64,000 nucleotides of DNA from positions 71,779,006 through 71,843,005 of the forward strand of contig CATQJL010000223.1 in NCBI GenBank assembly GCA_958299035.1. The letters are read 5' to 3'. Within the stretch, counting starts at the first letter, position 1; each line of letters starts with the position of its first letter. Source of the stretch: Cylicocyclus nassatus. Lineage: Eukaryota > Nematoda > Chromadorea > Rhabditida > Strongylidae. The translations under genes and the position numbers were made by a program. The notes below the pieces were generated by a model. It saw nothing but the letters and a program-made list of their open reading frames with translations, had not been told where the DNA came from and made no database searches. Below, piece by piece: positions 24,235 through 35,934 of the stretch.

Positions 24235-25446
24235 GCGGCAGAAAAGTTATAGAAATGTATAAAATATATTATTTAATAGAGCAAAGCGAGCTCTACGAGT
24301 TAAGCCTAAGGCATACCTCATGCAATTTCGTCAAATCGCTACATCCACGCAATTTGGCGTTTTGCCAGGTTTACAAATCAACTGTGCGAGGGTGTAAAAT
24401 GCATAGGCGCGTAGCTTCCGTAAGTTATAGCAGTGTTTCAAGCCTGGTTCATGCACAGCGCGCTTATGACCAGTTGTGAAGAGTCGCTGCAGTGCCATAT
24501 CGCGCAGCACTAAAATTGCGTGAGGTATTCCCTAGGCCTTTGTTTGAACATTCGAAAAAAGTTTAATACGTGAAGGTCGCGGAAATATAGAGTTCGAATA
24601 CTCAAAAATCAGAATTCTGCCTGAGATGATCCTAAACTTCCAGCTTTGTAAAACATATACTATACACATAAGATACACATTGGTATACTTGTCGTATTTT
24701 TTTCCTAACTGGAAAATGAAAAATAAAAGTACGTCAAAAGTTCGAAAATATCGCCTTTCCCGAATCAGTTGACAACTGACGCTCAGAAAGGCTAAAAATT
24801 TATTGTTATGCTTCCAAAGGCCTGTAGTATAGGGTTATCGTCGGAACAATCTAGAACTGAATCTCTGAACATGCCGAATTTCTTGACTTCTAGCCATGGA
24901 AAAATTACAACAAGTATACATATGCATAGCTGATGCGCAGAGATCCTGAGCATTTGAAGCATTTGAAGCATTTGAAAAATTTTAGATTTTCTTCTTAGCT
25001 CTAATGTATCTTTCTGAGATTCTTCAAACATTGTCTTGTAAAGCTTGCTCTGCCCTATCGAACATGTTTCATAAATTTTACATTTTTTCTGTCGCTTAAG
25101 GATAAGCAACATGCATCAATCATCATCAGCGTAATATTTAGCTTGACCAGAAAACGCGCCGATCCATAGCTAAGTGTCCGAAAATCATCCTTTCTGTACA
25201 GGCTTGTATATTTCAATAAAATCCTTCACATATCTATTTTGTATGAAACCACTAATAGTTCAATAAAAAAAACCTATCGAAAACGGTTCTATGTGCACAT
25301 CAGTTTTGATCTTTGCCCATAAACTGATATACCTAACACAGGCAAATATCGGTGAGCAGCTGGATGTAAGGAAGAGCGCAAACGTCTTCTAAACGTATTT
25401 GTGACGGAATTCGCGCGACAGAAGCACCTAAACAAAAATGCTGATA
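24235..25446. repeat. Dispersed palindromic repeat, copy 1 (left of MITE)
   Basis: It opens with GCGGCAGAAAAG and AATAGAGCAAAGCGAGCTC. Near 25010-25095 the inverse occurs (AGCTTGCTCTGCCCTATCG ... TTTTCTGTCGC). Related pieces lie at 34560-34860, 58440-58760, 58778-59215 and 60770-61580. Sequence from 24936 on aligns through 25440 with 60980-61525. A MITE then interrupts it, and it resumes at 26128. Confidence 0.7.
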
Positions 25447-26127
25447 CAGGGTGTCCCAAAAAAAATGTATCGAACGTTTGATCGTAAATATCTCTCTTCT
25501 CAAGAAGTCTTTTGCCTTGCTTCAGGTACCGTTTTGTAGAGCTGGCTTCAACTTAGATTTGCATTATAGAACAAATCACCCATCTCTCTTCATTACTGTA
25601 GGATTACGGTAGAAACTTGAAACATATGGTGTCAATGTGGAAAAAGCTGCCGTTTCAAAATTTTTCAAAAAATTGTGAAAACTCATGTTATAGGGTTTTT
25701 ATGGACGCTGAGTTCACTACTCAACTATTTACAAGGTTGCGAAGCTTTCTAAACGGTGTAACCGCACTTTTTAGGAACATTGGAAAAATGGCCGTTACCT
25801 CTTACCTGGCATAACTCTTCAATAAGACATCATAATAAGTTGGGAACTTTACAGTCATAATCAGCAACTCTAATTAGCCTAGTGTAAAAGCTTTCAGGCT
25901 GTTTTGTTTCCTTTCTCAGGCAAAATATGGCCTTTCATTGCTTAAAACCCTCATTGAAGTTTCTACCGTAATCCTACAGTAATGAAGAGAGATGGGTGAT
26001 TTGTTCTATAATGCAAATCTAAGTTGAAGCCAGCTCTACAAAACGGTACCTGAAGCAAGGCAAAAGACTTCTTGAGAAGAGAGATATTAACGATCAAACG
26101 TTCGATACATTTTTTTGGGACACCCTG
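25447..26127. mobile_element. 681-bp MITE with long TIRs, CAGGGTGTCCC family, copy 2
   Basis: The ends are CAGGGTGTCCCAAAA and TTTTGGGACACCCTG, with TA on both sides (25445-25446, 26128-26129). The arms match each other over about 175 bp, including TTTGATCGTAAATATCTCTC and the inverse. The paralogous repeat at about 61520-61560 lacks the insertion, giving a natural empty site at a TA. Non-coding. Confidence 0.9.
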
Positions 26128-26185
26128 TATATCATGTTGGCCACATGTTTGACCTAATTGAGCCTAGTCTAACAATTTTTACGAT
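26128..26185. repeat. Dispersed repeat copy 1 (right of MITE)
   Basis: GGCCACATGTTTGACC and TTGAGCCTAGT match 61540-61570 (GGCCACATGTTCGACC, TTGAGCCGAGT), so the repeat resumes after the MITE. Confidence 0.75.
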
Positions 26186-28483
26186 TTTCACTCTATCGCG
26201 ACAAGCATTGTTGTTCAGTAAGAGTGCGCTTTCTTCCAAAGGAACGCCGTTGTTGCTATTTCGGATGCTAGAAAAGAACAAGGAGGAGGTTTGTTGGCTG
26301 AACATCGAGGAGTTGTAGTCCTTACCAAAAACTATTACACTTTACTGCGTCTGAAGAAGAAATTTGCAAAACTTTTTAGCTATTGATACATGGTTTTGAA
26401 AATTTCTAATGACTTCAAACACATTATATGCAGGACACGTAACATTGTATAGTATCTTGTGCAATACTGTTTGAAATACATAGAGGGTGACCTGTGAACT
26501 TTCAAAGGCAGCGTACACCCAAAATGGGGTCGATGAGAACTTGATGCCTAACAATAGTAGAGCCCCAACTGTATACTTATCCACATTGCGCTGCAAACAT
26601 TGCTTCCGAAGGAAGAAAATGGCTTCGAAAACCGCTCAAATGACAGATTCGCAACGTTGGCTCCCTCCCCTTTGAGCGGGCGTGACGTCCGTCCCGCCCA
26701 TCCGTGCGCGCCCAACCAGTTACTGTTCCCAAGAAACCGCTCTGCGGGTTCTGAAAACGAGGGTTTTCGTAGTTTCCGCGGATTTCCGACTTGATATTCG
26801 GAATTAGGGGTACGAGAAGGCCCTGGAACGGCAAAACATGAAGGTGGAAATTTTGGATGGACGGTGCCTTTAAGTTTTATTATCCCTTCATATACGCCTA
26901 CTTTGAGTGGTCCGTGTACATTATTCTACCTCGAATACAATGTTTTTCCCCACGGACTTGATTGTGCTTTCGACTCAGGGACAGAAGCATGCATTGCAAA
27001 GAAAATATGATCTCAATATTAGTCACATGAAAACGTATAAAGATTATCAATCTCATTCCAGTAACTGATAACGCATTGGCGCGACCAAACATTCGTGTGC
27101 CACAAAAATGAAAATAAGCAGGCAGAGCGTATGGATGTCATCAATATGTTTTGAAAGGGCGGAAATTCGACATGAGAGTTATTTCATATTCGTATATACA
27201 GAACATAAAACGTTGAGTACATCGCACGTGATGTATATAAGGGAGTAGATAGCGAATTTTCCTATCTGCCTTTTCTGACTAGCTACTCGCTAATTCTTTG
27301 ATTTATCAAATTTGATGATTTCTGACAGCAGCTGACTAATTCACAGAAAGAGCTAGATGAGTTGATAATGTAGTTTTCGTCGACAGATATAACATTGTCA
27401 AATATGATTAATTTTTTGATGTGCTCCTCCTGTACTTGCCTTTATTTCGAAATTTATCATTGCTCAAAGCATAATAATTATTATAGCGTTTTTTCGTTGT
27501 CCGAGCGTCAGAGATCTGCAAAACAAAGGTCACAATTGTGATTTATCGTCAGATGAATTGAGCTGATTTTTGTTGCTTAAGTCAGTATTAAGCTGTTCCG
27601 AAGGTTCTGCCCGTTTTTCAATGTGTTGTGTTTAGCGCAGTTGTTTTAAAAGACTTGCACTTACTGCAGTTATAAATTTCGCTCATTGTATCTTGTTCGG
27701 ATACCAACCAGTTCTATATTTTCAGGAATTAAAGCAAAAGCTGCGATATTTTTGCAGTATGGTCTAACATATGCACACATCTTTTTAACGTATAAATTGT
27801 CTTGCTACCCAAAATTGTGTCAAATGTTTGTTTAAGCTACTCTACAAGCGACAATATTCTATAGCCACAATAGAAATACTCGATACCTATGTATTAATGA
27901 AATAAGAGCATTAAAGGACCACCTGCCAAGAAGCTCTTTTGTCTGCGCTGAGCGAATAAAAATCAAACATTGAAAAGTCGTCATACATTCGCTTTTTGAG
28001 AGTAAAGTAGTTCAGAAAAGTTTATTTTGGAAAAAGTTAACATTTCGAATCGGATATCAAGTTGAGCAGAACTTTCAGGAAATCATGGTATAGCTATCTG
28101 TTCTATTGGTACGCTATGTATCTGCTTTTGTCAAAACAACCACTATATTCCCACATTCTGTACTTGGCAATGAATATTCACTTGAGATCATTTCACAATC
28201 TTTACACGAAATGCCTACGCACTCGAAAAATACAAATTTCGCCATTATACATACACGAAGTAAATTGTTGTTGATTATGTAACATTACCGCAAAAAAAGA
28301 TTAGAGCTTTCTTCGTCGGAGTATTCCCATGAGCGAAAAAATTTGCCTTCTACCATGCGAGGAGCAGTACAATTTTTGCCACTTATAAATGAGGTCTTTC
28401 AAAAGTTTAAAGAAGCGCTTTTTGAAATAAGAATAAAATATTCTTAAAGCACCCGTATTATTGAAGACGTATTCCAGCGGACG
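26186..28483. other. No supported gene
   Basis: A GC-rich patch at about 26650-26780 has small ORFs on both strands that shadow each other. TATATAAGG at about 27234 could be a core promoter, but no transcript structure downstream is recognisable. Nothing else is supported. Confidence 0.35.
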
Positions 28484-28821
28484 ATGTGCTTAGGGAAACT
28501 TCTGTTTTCTCTGCTGATTCTGGTGCCTTTCTGTTTTGCGAAACTCGCCGAAAAGGACTCATTGCATGAGGTTTGTTTGAGTTTTATATTTCATTTACGT
28601 GAATCTATGTCTCCACCATCTAAACGCTTTTGCAGTGCCATAGAAGCTGTGAAACTCACGCAAACTACCACATCGAATGCGAGGAACTCTGTCGCCATTG
28701 CGCAAAGAAATGCGTGGAGAGAAAACCCTATTCCAGAAGATCAAAATCCCTAGCTGAAGTTGATCCGATAGATTGCTCTGTTTGTAAGAGAATACTGAGC
28801 GGAGACTTCTGGCCTAGGTAA
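28484..28821 (+). CDS. Small secreted cysteine-rich protein, two exons
   Basis: Exon 1 (28484-28570) encodes 29 residues, MCLGKLLFSLLILVPFCFA then KLAEKDSLHE. It has a basic N-region, a hydrophobic core and a small-residue end, which is a convincing signal peptide. A 65-bp intron (28571-28635) begins GTTTGTTTGAG and ends CTTTTGCAG. Exon 2 (28636-28821) stays in frame for 61 residues to TAA, for about 90 residues in all. Exon 2 has eight cysteines: C-x3-C-x9-C-x3-C-x2-C-x3-C, a long basic linker, then C-x2-C, ending SGDFWPR. No family is recognised; it is not an obvious ShKT, EGF or defensin pattern. The last codons (CCTAG|GTAATC) could also be a donor site, so the protein may extend into further exons. 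The predicted role is a secreted, disulphide-bonded peptide. Signal peptide, splice phase and cysteine density together make chance unlikely. Confidence 0.66.
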
Positions 28822-29726
28822 TCTTCCAAAATACAACACTTAGTTTAATGTACTCGTGTTATGATGTTGAATAGTCAACACTCTGCACATTTGGCTTATA
28901 TGCAAGCTGTACATCGGATTGTCAGGATACTGTCGCGGATTTTTCGGAAATTCTTAGTCAAACAGTAGGAAACAAAGTTCCCACAGGTTAGCAATCCGAT
29001 CTCCACTGAACTTTCCTGCAGCGGTGAACGATTCCAAGAGCCTTGAACGTAAATGAAACGGGCATCATCGCGCATCAGCGATTTCCGTTTTCATGCTCCG
29101 AGTACCGTACTATGTTCTTTTGTCTCTTACTCAAAACTATTTCTGGCATTGCCTCGAACCAAGCCAAGTTCATGGCATAAGTCATTGAGAAACAGTATTT
29201 TGGACACAACAGCAGCACGGTTTGGGATGCTTTTTGAACCAGCTTTTCGAAATAATGAGTGACATAATAATGCGTGACAAAAGCCTGAGCGGGCTTCGGG
29301 CTGTCGAGCTTGAGCGTTGCGGAGCATATAGTCGCAATTTAATAAGCCTAAAAAATTTCATTACAAGCAGGACTGATAGTGAACTGCATCGAGCACAAGC
29401 GGACTGACTGTGAGAAAAATTTCATTTCTAGCAAACAAACAGATATCACGATCAGATTGATAAAGCATTCCATTATGTTTTTCGATGGACGAAAGAGCAC
29501 AATGAGAAAACACGCAAAATCTTCCAAAACTTTTTCCGCTCACAGCTGCTTTCGTGCACACATGCAAACGACAATTGACAACAGAATCATACCCTCCACT
29601 TCTTGAAACAAAAACACGTTGACATCGCGGCCATTCCCTGAAAATTCAGTGGAAATGGAAACAACTGCTTTTTCTCCATTATTTTCATGTAAACAAAAAG
29701 ACTAATTCAGTATGAAGACGAGCTAC

Positions 29727-29901
29727 CATTTGATTCAACTGGCTTGGCATCGGCAAAGGCGGGGCTTCGTGACCTAATTAAGGCGAGGTGATGATCAGAG
29801 AGCACTCGCGCGAGAGAGACGCAGGTGCGTCGCGGGCGCGAGCGGCCTCAATTAGATCACAAAACCCCGCCCTAATGGTGCCAAGCCAGTTGAATCAAAT
29901 G
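29727..29901. mobile_element. 175-bp GC-rich MITE, copy 1
   Basis: The TIRs are 22 bp and perfect, starting CATTTGATTCAACTGGC, flanked on both sides by CTAC (29723-29726, 29902-29905). The interior holds GAGCACTCGCGCGAG and GGTGCGTCGCGGGCGCGAG. A sister copy is at 48169-48342. The four-base flank fits no superfamily I can name with certainty. Confidence 0.85.
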
Positions 29902-29905
29902 CTAC

Positions 29906-31319
29906 TGATGATGATGATGAAACGACTGTGCGACATAGCGGGATGACCCTTCAAAAACACCCATGAAAAGCAACAGCAGAAGTTAACAACAAAGTTTACG
30001 TCGTGTTTTATCACAGTATGTACCAACATCATTCTTTCTTTCCGATAAATATCCGATAATCTCGTTTTCTTCCTCAAGAAATTGCCCTCAAAGTTAGCAC
30101 AAAAAAGCCGAAAAGCGGATTTCACGCACAATTTTGAGTCACTCGCTTACTAAACGTAAATATTTTTTGCTACTTGATACGGACACAAGTGTGGAGTCAA
30201 AGAAACAGAAAAAAGAATGAGTATTCTCTGAAGGTTTTTTCCCCAGATCTCGCCTAGACTTATACCGCATGTGAACCTCAAAAAATGATTTGGTGTAAAT
30301 TTACAAGTAAAGGCAAGTCAAAAGCCTGTAGATCAGAACCAAGCCGCTTGATGTCCTCTCCTCCGCTACAAATATTTATGTAGTTCTAAGTCACAAAAGA
30401 TTTGACAGAAATCAAATGCTCTTAAGGGGAGAAAAATGGTGCAAAAAGCGATTGTTTCTGCTCAATCAACAGATTCTTCTGTGACATATTCCGTGCCGAA
30501 TTGACGCTTTGTGTAGATAAAACTTTACAGAAGTGTGAGAAATGACAGGGCGAATCAGCATCAAAAACAGCAGACTATCTGATATAGATTTTCTCAGGGT
30601 AAAAATGGTTCACTTCATTGGCCTCTCACTAATGAGTTTTTGTGTCACAGGATTTCAAACTTTCAGTCAAGTCACTCCGAACCGGAAACAAACTGCTATG
30701 TATCCGTTAGTTTTCAAAAATAATCACCGAACAGCCCAAGCACACGCTGATAATGTTGTATGAAACGAGAAATTCTTACAATTGCAAAAGTGCTACTTGA
30801 AAAATGATAAAATTCTATTTTTCTTTTAGCAAACGGCGCGTTACAAATTTCTTTTTGGTGCCATACAGAAGAAGTGCCTAATTTTTTGAGTACTCTTTGT
30901 ACTTGATTAATTGAGTACTTATTCATTTATCAGATCCATAAGGACGCTTGGTAAACAATTCTTGATAGCGATACATAATCTGAAATTAGAAGAATCTCGG
31001 AATATTCCCCGATTTTGCAGTAAGCATTGCTTGATACCATAGAAAGCAAAGATAACATGTCTGATTTCAAAATCTTTACTACTCTTCATAAGCTAAGCTT
31101 TGGTAAATGAATGATACTTGATATTGCATCTAACAATAAGTTAGGCACAAAAAACAAAATCAAATCTGACGCACTTAAACGAAATCATGAGAGAAATGCA
31201 CAAAAATTACGAAATCATTCCCAAAGATGACAAAATTCGAGAGAGTAACATTGGAGATCTAATAGCGAAAGGCACCCGTATCGTTTTCCGAAAATACCTT
31301 TACAAGACTTCAGACGAAG
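29906..31319. other. No supported gene
   Basis: Short ORFs only. A stretch near 30490-30560 resembles 37740-37800 (ACTTTACAGAAGTGTGAGAAAT against CCCTACAGAAATGCGAGAAAT), so the segmental duplication described at 31320 may extend into this region in rearranged order. Confidence 0.35.
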
Positions 31320-31534
31320 ATGTAATCATATTACTCTAGAAAATTTCTACTCTTAAGAAGTGAGAATGGTGAGCGGGCAGCAGTGCACTGCCGCAGTCTT
31401 CACACTTGAAACTTTCGAAGGAAAGAACAAAAAGCCGTGTGAGTTTAGGACTACTCAAAAGTAAGGCTCTTTGAAGTGTGTTTTCAGGGATGTCTCCTTG
31501 TAAATAATGATAGAGATAAAGTCCCGAACGAATT

Positions 31535-31834
31535 TCATAAGAAAGCCTGAGATATTAGGAAAGCAGCATGGCCAACATTCGCGTGATTCATGTAATCTTT
31601 CGAATTGATGAGAGAGAGAATGTCGACTAAATCTGGTTCACAACGCAAAATATCTAGAGTACCCAAAAACATGAAATTCTGACACTGAGAGAGTTCTGGT
31701 GATGCGTAGAGCATTATTAAACCTTTGCACTTTTTAATGTTCACAAAATCGCTTGCTGGTAAAATACAGTTCACAGCTGCTGCCACTAAAAGAGAATTCC
31801 TCAAAGTTAATGTTTGCGTCGTGATACCCTGCAA
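31535..31834 (-). CDS. Uncharacterised ORF, partly conserved between duplicates
   Basis: Reading from 31834 down, a TTCTTTTTGCAG acceptor precedes a frame of about 97 codons ending at 31535. Its middle (CKGLIMLYASPELSQCQNF, then MFLGTLDIL) is conserved in frame in copy B at 36171-36374, where substitutions include I to T and P to A; the two then diverge in frame near their C-termini. Upstream exons were not found. It may be a terminal exon of an unrecognised gene, or simply a recently duplicated chance ORF. No signal peptide or known domain was seen. Confidence 0.3.
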   Translation of the reverse strand: MQGITTQTLTLRNSLLVAAAVNCILPASDFVNIKKCKGLIMLYASPELSQCQNFMFLGTLDILRCEPDLVDILSLINSKDYMNHANVGHAAFLISQAFL

Positions 31835-32001
31835 AAAGAATGGAGTTTATTAAGTTAGAGGAATCTGGCTAATCACTCAGTCTAGTTTGTAAAGGATAGA
31901 GGAATTATTGAAGTATTCAAAACATAACTTAGAAAGTAACTATTACAACAATGTAGGAAGGGGGGGGGGAGACTCAATGAACAGTGTGGAGAACTGTGGA
32001 C

Positions 32002-32734
32002 CAGGGCTCGGCACGAGATGGCTAGTTGAAAATGCAAAGAACGAAGTCCCCCTTGACTTCGCCACAAAAGTACGACATCCCCCTTGACACGCTAACGAAC
32101 AAATCAAACGTGAAAACAAAAAGAATGAAACAGAATACAGGACAGACAATAAATAAACAATAAGAACTAGTGATTGTTTGTATTTTCCGGGTTGGCGGCA
32201 TGCTGTGTCCGCCGCGCACAACCGCGAGCTTGGAGCAGCTTTGCCGCTTCCATTTAGATAATTTGGAGGGCTATAACTAGACGGGGAGGAGAGGGTTTGG
32301 GGAGGTACAAGAGCTGTTTTGTAGAGTATTAGATGTAGATTGATTTTATGTAAAAAATTTGAAAAAATTTTGTGAAGAATAGGAATTATATGACTTTGTT
32401 TGCGCCAAGCAACCTCAGGTGGCTATCCAGGTGGCTTGAAAGCCATCTAACCCCGAAAAAAGTTTGCCATGCCCTTAGTTCACATAATTTTTTCATAATT
32501 TTTCATGCATGGTCCCAACTCCCCATTGCCCATCTACACACCTATTTTGGTGCCATTTCATTTTCACTTCGCTGTAAACAAACCCTTTGTTTCTTTGCTG
32601 GCGGCATGCCGGCAGCGTGCCGGCGGCAGATCGAAAGACAGTGCTATGCTCTTCCGCAAAAACGATATCCCCTTTGCTTTTTCCCCCAAAAACGATATCC
32701 AGCTTGCTTCGCAAGCCACCTGTGCCGAGCCCTG
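32002..32734. mobile_element. 733-bp hAT-like MITE with 8-bp target duplication
   Basis: The ends CAGGGCTCGGCAC and GTGCCGAGCCCTG are perfect inverses. The octamer CTGTGGAC lies directly outside both (31994-32001 and 32735-32742). Copy B of the segmental duplication (near 36575-36600) lacks the insertion. A CAGGG terminus with an 8-bp duplication is the hAT signature. No transposase is visible. Interior phrases such as GCAAACAAAGGGTTTG and TATCCCCTTTGC are shared with the diverged copy at 61600-62060. Confidence 0.9.
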
Positions 32735-33290
32735 CTGTGGACTAGTGGAAGTTGCTTTGCAAATAGAGTTGAGCCAGCGAGTGAGAAATAGGAAAGTTCA
32801 AAAAATTACTGGAAGTTCTGTTCCATTATTATACAATCCTCAAAATTTACTGAGCACCTCATACTGTAATTTCCTAATTATTCAGCTGACGAGTGAGTTC
32901 AAGGATCATAAGAGAGTTATTGCAATAGTCACTGAAACATTGGACGCGGAATCTCTTCGGTGTTCTTGTAACTCTTCTTCTCTCAAGCAGCTGAATTGGA
33001 AGCAAGAACTTCAAACAAATGCGTTTAAGTATCAACAAATGCGCATCGTAATGCTTCCCCCTATGTATCAAAAAAACCATGAATTAGAGGAGCTAAATTT
33101 CAAGTCCAAACAGAATATGCATAAAAGCCATAATAAGTAGTATCATCTTTTTATGTAAGTGACAATTACAGAAGCGTTCGCTTAATGAGTGCCATTATAC
33201 GATATGATTTTCATAGCGAAGAGAGTTCGATTTTGATAGGTGAAAGGGCTCAGGAAGCGAGGGTGAAAAGGTTAGAGGTAAAAGGGGGAA

Positions 33291-33414
33291 TATTATCGAA
33301 ATTTATCGAAATTTATCGCACAGTTTCTAGGTTTTTAGGATTTTTGTTCAAATATTATCGAAATTTATCGAAATTTATCGCACAGTTTCTAGGTTTTTAG
33401 GATTTTTGTTCAAA
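33291..33414. repeat. 62-bp tandem duplication
   Basis: The unit begins TATTATCGAAATTTATCG at 33291 and again at 33353. Two almost identical copies abut the end of segment A. Inside each, ATCGAAATTT is itself repeated. Confidence 0.92.
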
Positions 33415-33599
33415 AGTTCCGAATTTCGGATGCTCTCGTTCTTTCATTTTTATCTCTGCAATCTGAGCATGTCGGAGAGTCACGAGGAAAATTTTAGAAA
33501 CTACATGCTTTACGATTTCTGATAAAAATTGAATTGCGCAGACTTGCTGTAACCGAAAGAAGTTATGATTTTTTGAAAATGGTGCAAACGAACTTCCGG

Positions 33600-34560
33600 T
33601 TCAACCTAATATTACCTTAGACTGCAGCCTTTGATCAGCATTGGCATTTTCAAATAAAGAAAGGATCTAATGCTATATGGCAGAAAAAGCAGTAATCGAA
33701 GGAAGTATTGAGAAAAGAAGAAAGCGGGCAGTATGAAAACTAGGAGATGCTTCAGATCGCATTTTTATTGTAAGGCGTTTGCGCCCCTCAGAACTTCTAC
33801 ACCTCTAGTCTACCATACTCACCTAGTAAATCATGGTAATTATCTGCATTTGTGAATATAGCTATTTCCACTATCTTTTTGAAAAAATCGCCAAAGGTTT
33901 TTCCAGCAAAATTTTAAGAACGCTAATGGCTCTCGAGTTTTCCAGATTAATTTACAGATAGATTGAATATTGCACTTTTGACGAGATAATTTTTCCAAAA
34001 GAAGATGGAACAATCTTAATGAAGATGACGCAGTAAAATCATTACTTGCTAAAAAGAAACGAATTCGAAAGAAAAAGATATCAAATTGTCAAAATGTAAA
34101 AGCATACAATTTGTAGGGCTTTTTTCTATATTAAAAGATAACCAATTCTTTGCATCTCCTCCTCTTCTCAAAAACTACAAATCCATATTTATAAAAACAA
34201 GCAATTAAAGGCTGAGTCAGGATTACGGCGCAGTTTCGACCTGTTTCAGTTACTACTCAGCCTTTTTCTCATCCTGCTACGAAAGTCTTGAGAAAGGTTT
34301 CGTTCCCCCAATTACTGGTGGTACTGAAATTCATTTCACGGAAAGAATAGCAAGAAAAGAAGACGAGTGTAAAACGTATTAATCTTCGGTCCAAAATGCG
34401 AGATTTGGTATTAACCAGATTCTCATGGCGAAACGACCCCTCGAGGTGATAAATAATGTAAAATGTTGCTGGATTGAATAGCCCGGTGAAAAGCTTGAAA
34501 TTTGCTTAACAAGATGGCTTGTTATGGCTTTACTTTGATTATTAGGTTGATGTGGAATTA
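33600..34560. repeat. Segmental duplication, second block, copy A
   Basis: It aligns with 39110-40075: CAAGCAATTAAAGGCT, GGATTACGGCG, GACCTGTT, TACTGGTGGT, GCGGGATTTG-like, TCTCGAG, ATAGCCCGGTGAA and GTGAAATTTAG-like phrases occur in the same order. Identity is lower than in the first block and indels are frequent. Confidence 0.7.
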
Positions 34561-34860
34561 ACGCATGTTCCCTAAAGCAGCAGAGATGATATAAAAAGGT
34601 ATAATAGTGTATATACATATATTATTCATTAGAGCAAAGCGACCTTCGCGAGTTTGAACATTCGAAAAAGGTTCGATTTGCGTAGTGTTTGCGGAAGAAA
34701 TTTGGGAAAAGTGGAATACACAAAAATCAGAATATCGCCTGAAATAATCCCGTTGAACTCCCGACTTTGTAAAGCATATACTGTACACATAGGATATACA
34801 TAGCTACAATTGTCGTGTTATTTTCACTGGAAATTGAAAAATTAAAGTAGGTCAAAAGTT
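34560..34860. repeat. Dispersed palindromic repeat, partial copy
   Basis: TTAGAGCAAAGCG, then TTTGTAAAGCATATACTGTACAC and ACATAGGATATACAT, match 24280-24700. Only the left part of the repeat is present. Confidence 0.65.
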
Positions 34861-34866
34861 TGAAAA

Positions 34867-34975
34867 CAGGGCTCGGCACGAGCTGGCACCAGGGAAATTT
34901 CAAAACGAAGTCCCGTTTGGTATTGAAAATTTTGTACGAAGTCCCTTTTGACCTGTTTTGAAAACCCGTCATCAT
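34867..34975. mobile_element. Single end of a hAT-like MITE
   Basis: CAGGGCTCGGCACGAG at 34867 equals the left end of the element at 32002. ACGAAGTCCC-type phrases follow as in that element. No matching right end was found, so it is truncated. Confidence 0.55.
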
Positions 34976-35934
34976 TTTTATGTTATGTAAAAAAATGTAA
35001 TAGTGTTTTCATGCATTTCCGATATCATGAAAGAACTTTTCACAGCTTTTACATTTCATTACAAGCAGAATGAGTGATAATGGATTGCATCGAGCACAAG
35101 CGAGACTGAGAAAAATTTCATTTTTAGCAAACAAACAGATATCACGATTAGAGGGGTTGGCCATAGTTTGCCCCGTGTTGCGGGCTAACGGTGTTTAGGT
35201 GACTTTGTGTGTGTGTATCCGTCTGTCTGTAACGAGATACATAGAGCAAGTTCCAGCCAATGTGCTAATGAATAGATCTTTTCTTTGCTTCCGGACGAGA
35301 CGTTTGCAGCTGTTCTGTACATATTGCCTATTACTTTTTTATGTGAATGGGATGAGCTGAAACGTGGTGCAATAATATATTTTTGTTATAATATATACAC
35401 TAATATATTTCAGACAGCGCCACGAGGACGCAAATTTAAGCGTGGAGGTCACAATCTTAGCTTATGAGCCCGAAATCCTAACGCGCAAAACTTCAGAAGC
35501 GTTTTGAATCGCGACGGAAAGCCCGAAAATGAATAGAAAAGATGAGTGCTTGGCTATTACACAAGAACTAGCTCCTTACCAGAGCCTTTGTGGCTTTCCC
35601 AATAACAACAGGCCGAGACCAAGTTGCTAGATCTGAAAGAATGATGGTCAGTCGTTGGGATAATGTATCAGCATTGAATTGTTGACAGCACAATGACCCG
35701 ATCTTGTCATTTGTACTCTTTTGATTCACTAATAGGTTGGACAATTTGCTTGATCGTGACGAAATTGCTGACTGGGCAGTTTACATGGTCACGACTTTTT
35801 CAGACCCCAAAGAAGGCGATATTGCCGAAACGTCGGTCGAATAAAGAGATATACCAATCTTGTGCAAGCTGAACAAATCAGTGAAAGATATATACACTTG
35901 TACGATGCCGAGATTAATTGATAGTCGATCGTGC

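Larger units (their letters stand above)
31320..33290. repeat. Segmental duplication, copy A
   Basis: It aligns in order with 35935-37085. Shared landmarks are AGCAGTGCACTGC, GATAAAGTCCCGAAC, AAGAAAGCCTGA, TAGAGTACCCAAAAACAT, GTTGCTTTGCAAATAGAGTTG, TTTACTGAGCACCTC and GGCTCAGGAAGCGAG. Copy A is longer because a 733-bp MITE sits at 32002-32734. Confidence 0.85.

Noticed and set aside
27230..27420. Second LTR-like promoter (TATATAAGG)
   Set aside because: No mirrored TG..CA ends, poly(A) signal or target duplication could be placed around it.
32505..33140. 211-residue plus-strand ORF
   Set aside because: It runs across the right boundary of the hAT-like MITE at 32734 and its target duplication, so it joins unrelated sequences.
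35157..35240. TTGGCCATAGTTTGCC followed by GT-rich and GTCTGTCTGTA sequence
   Set aside because: Looks like the edge of some dispersed element related to 45980, but neither boundary can be defined.
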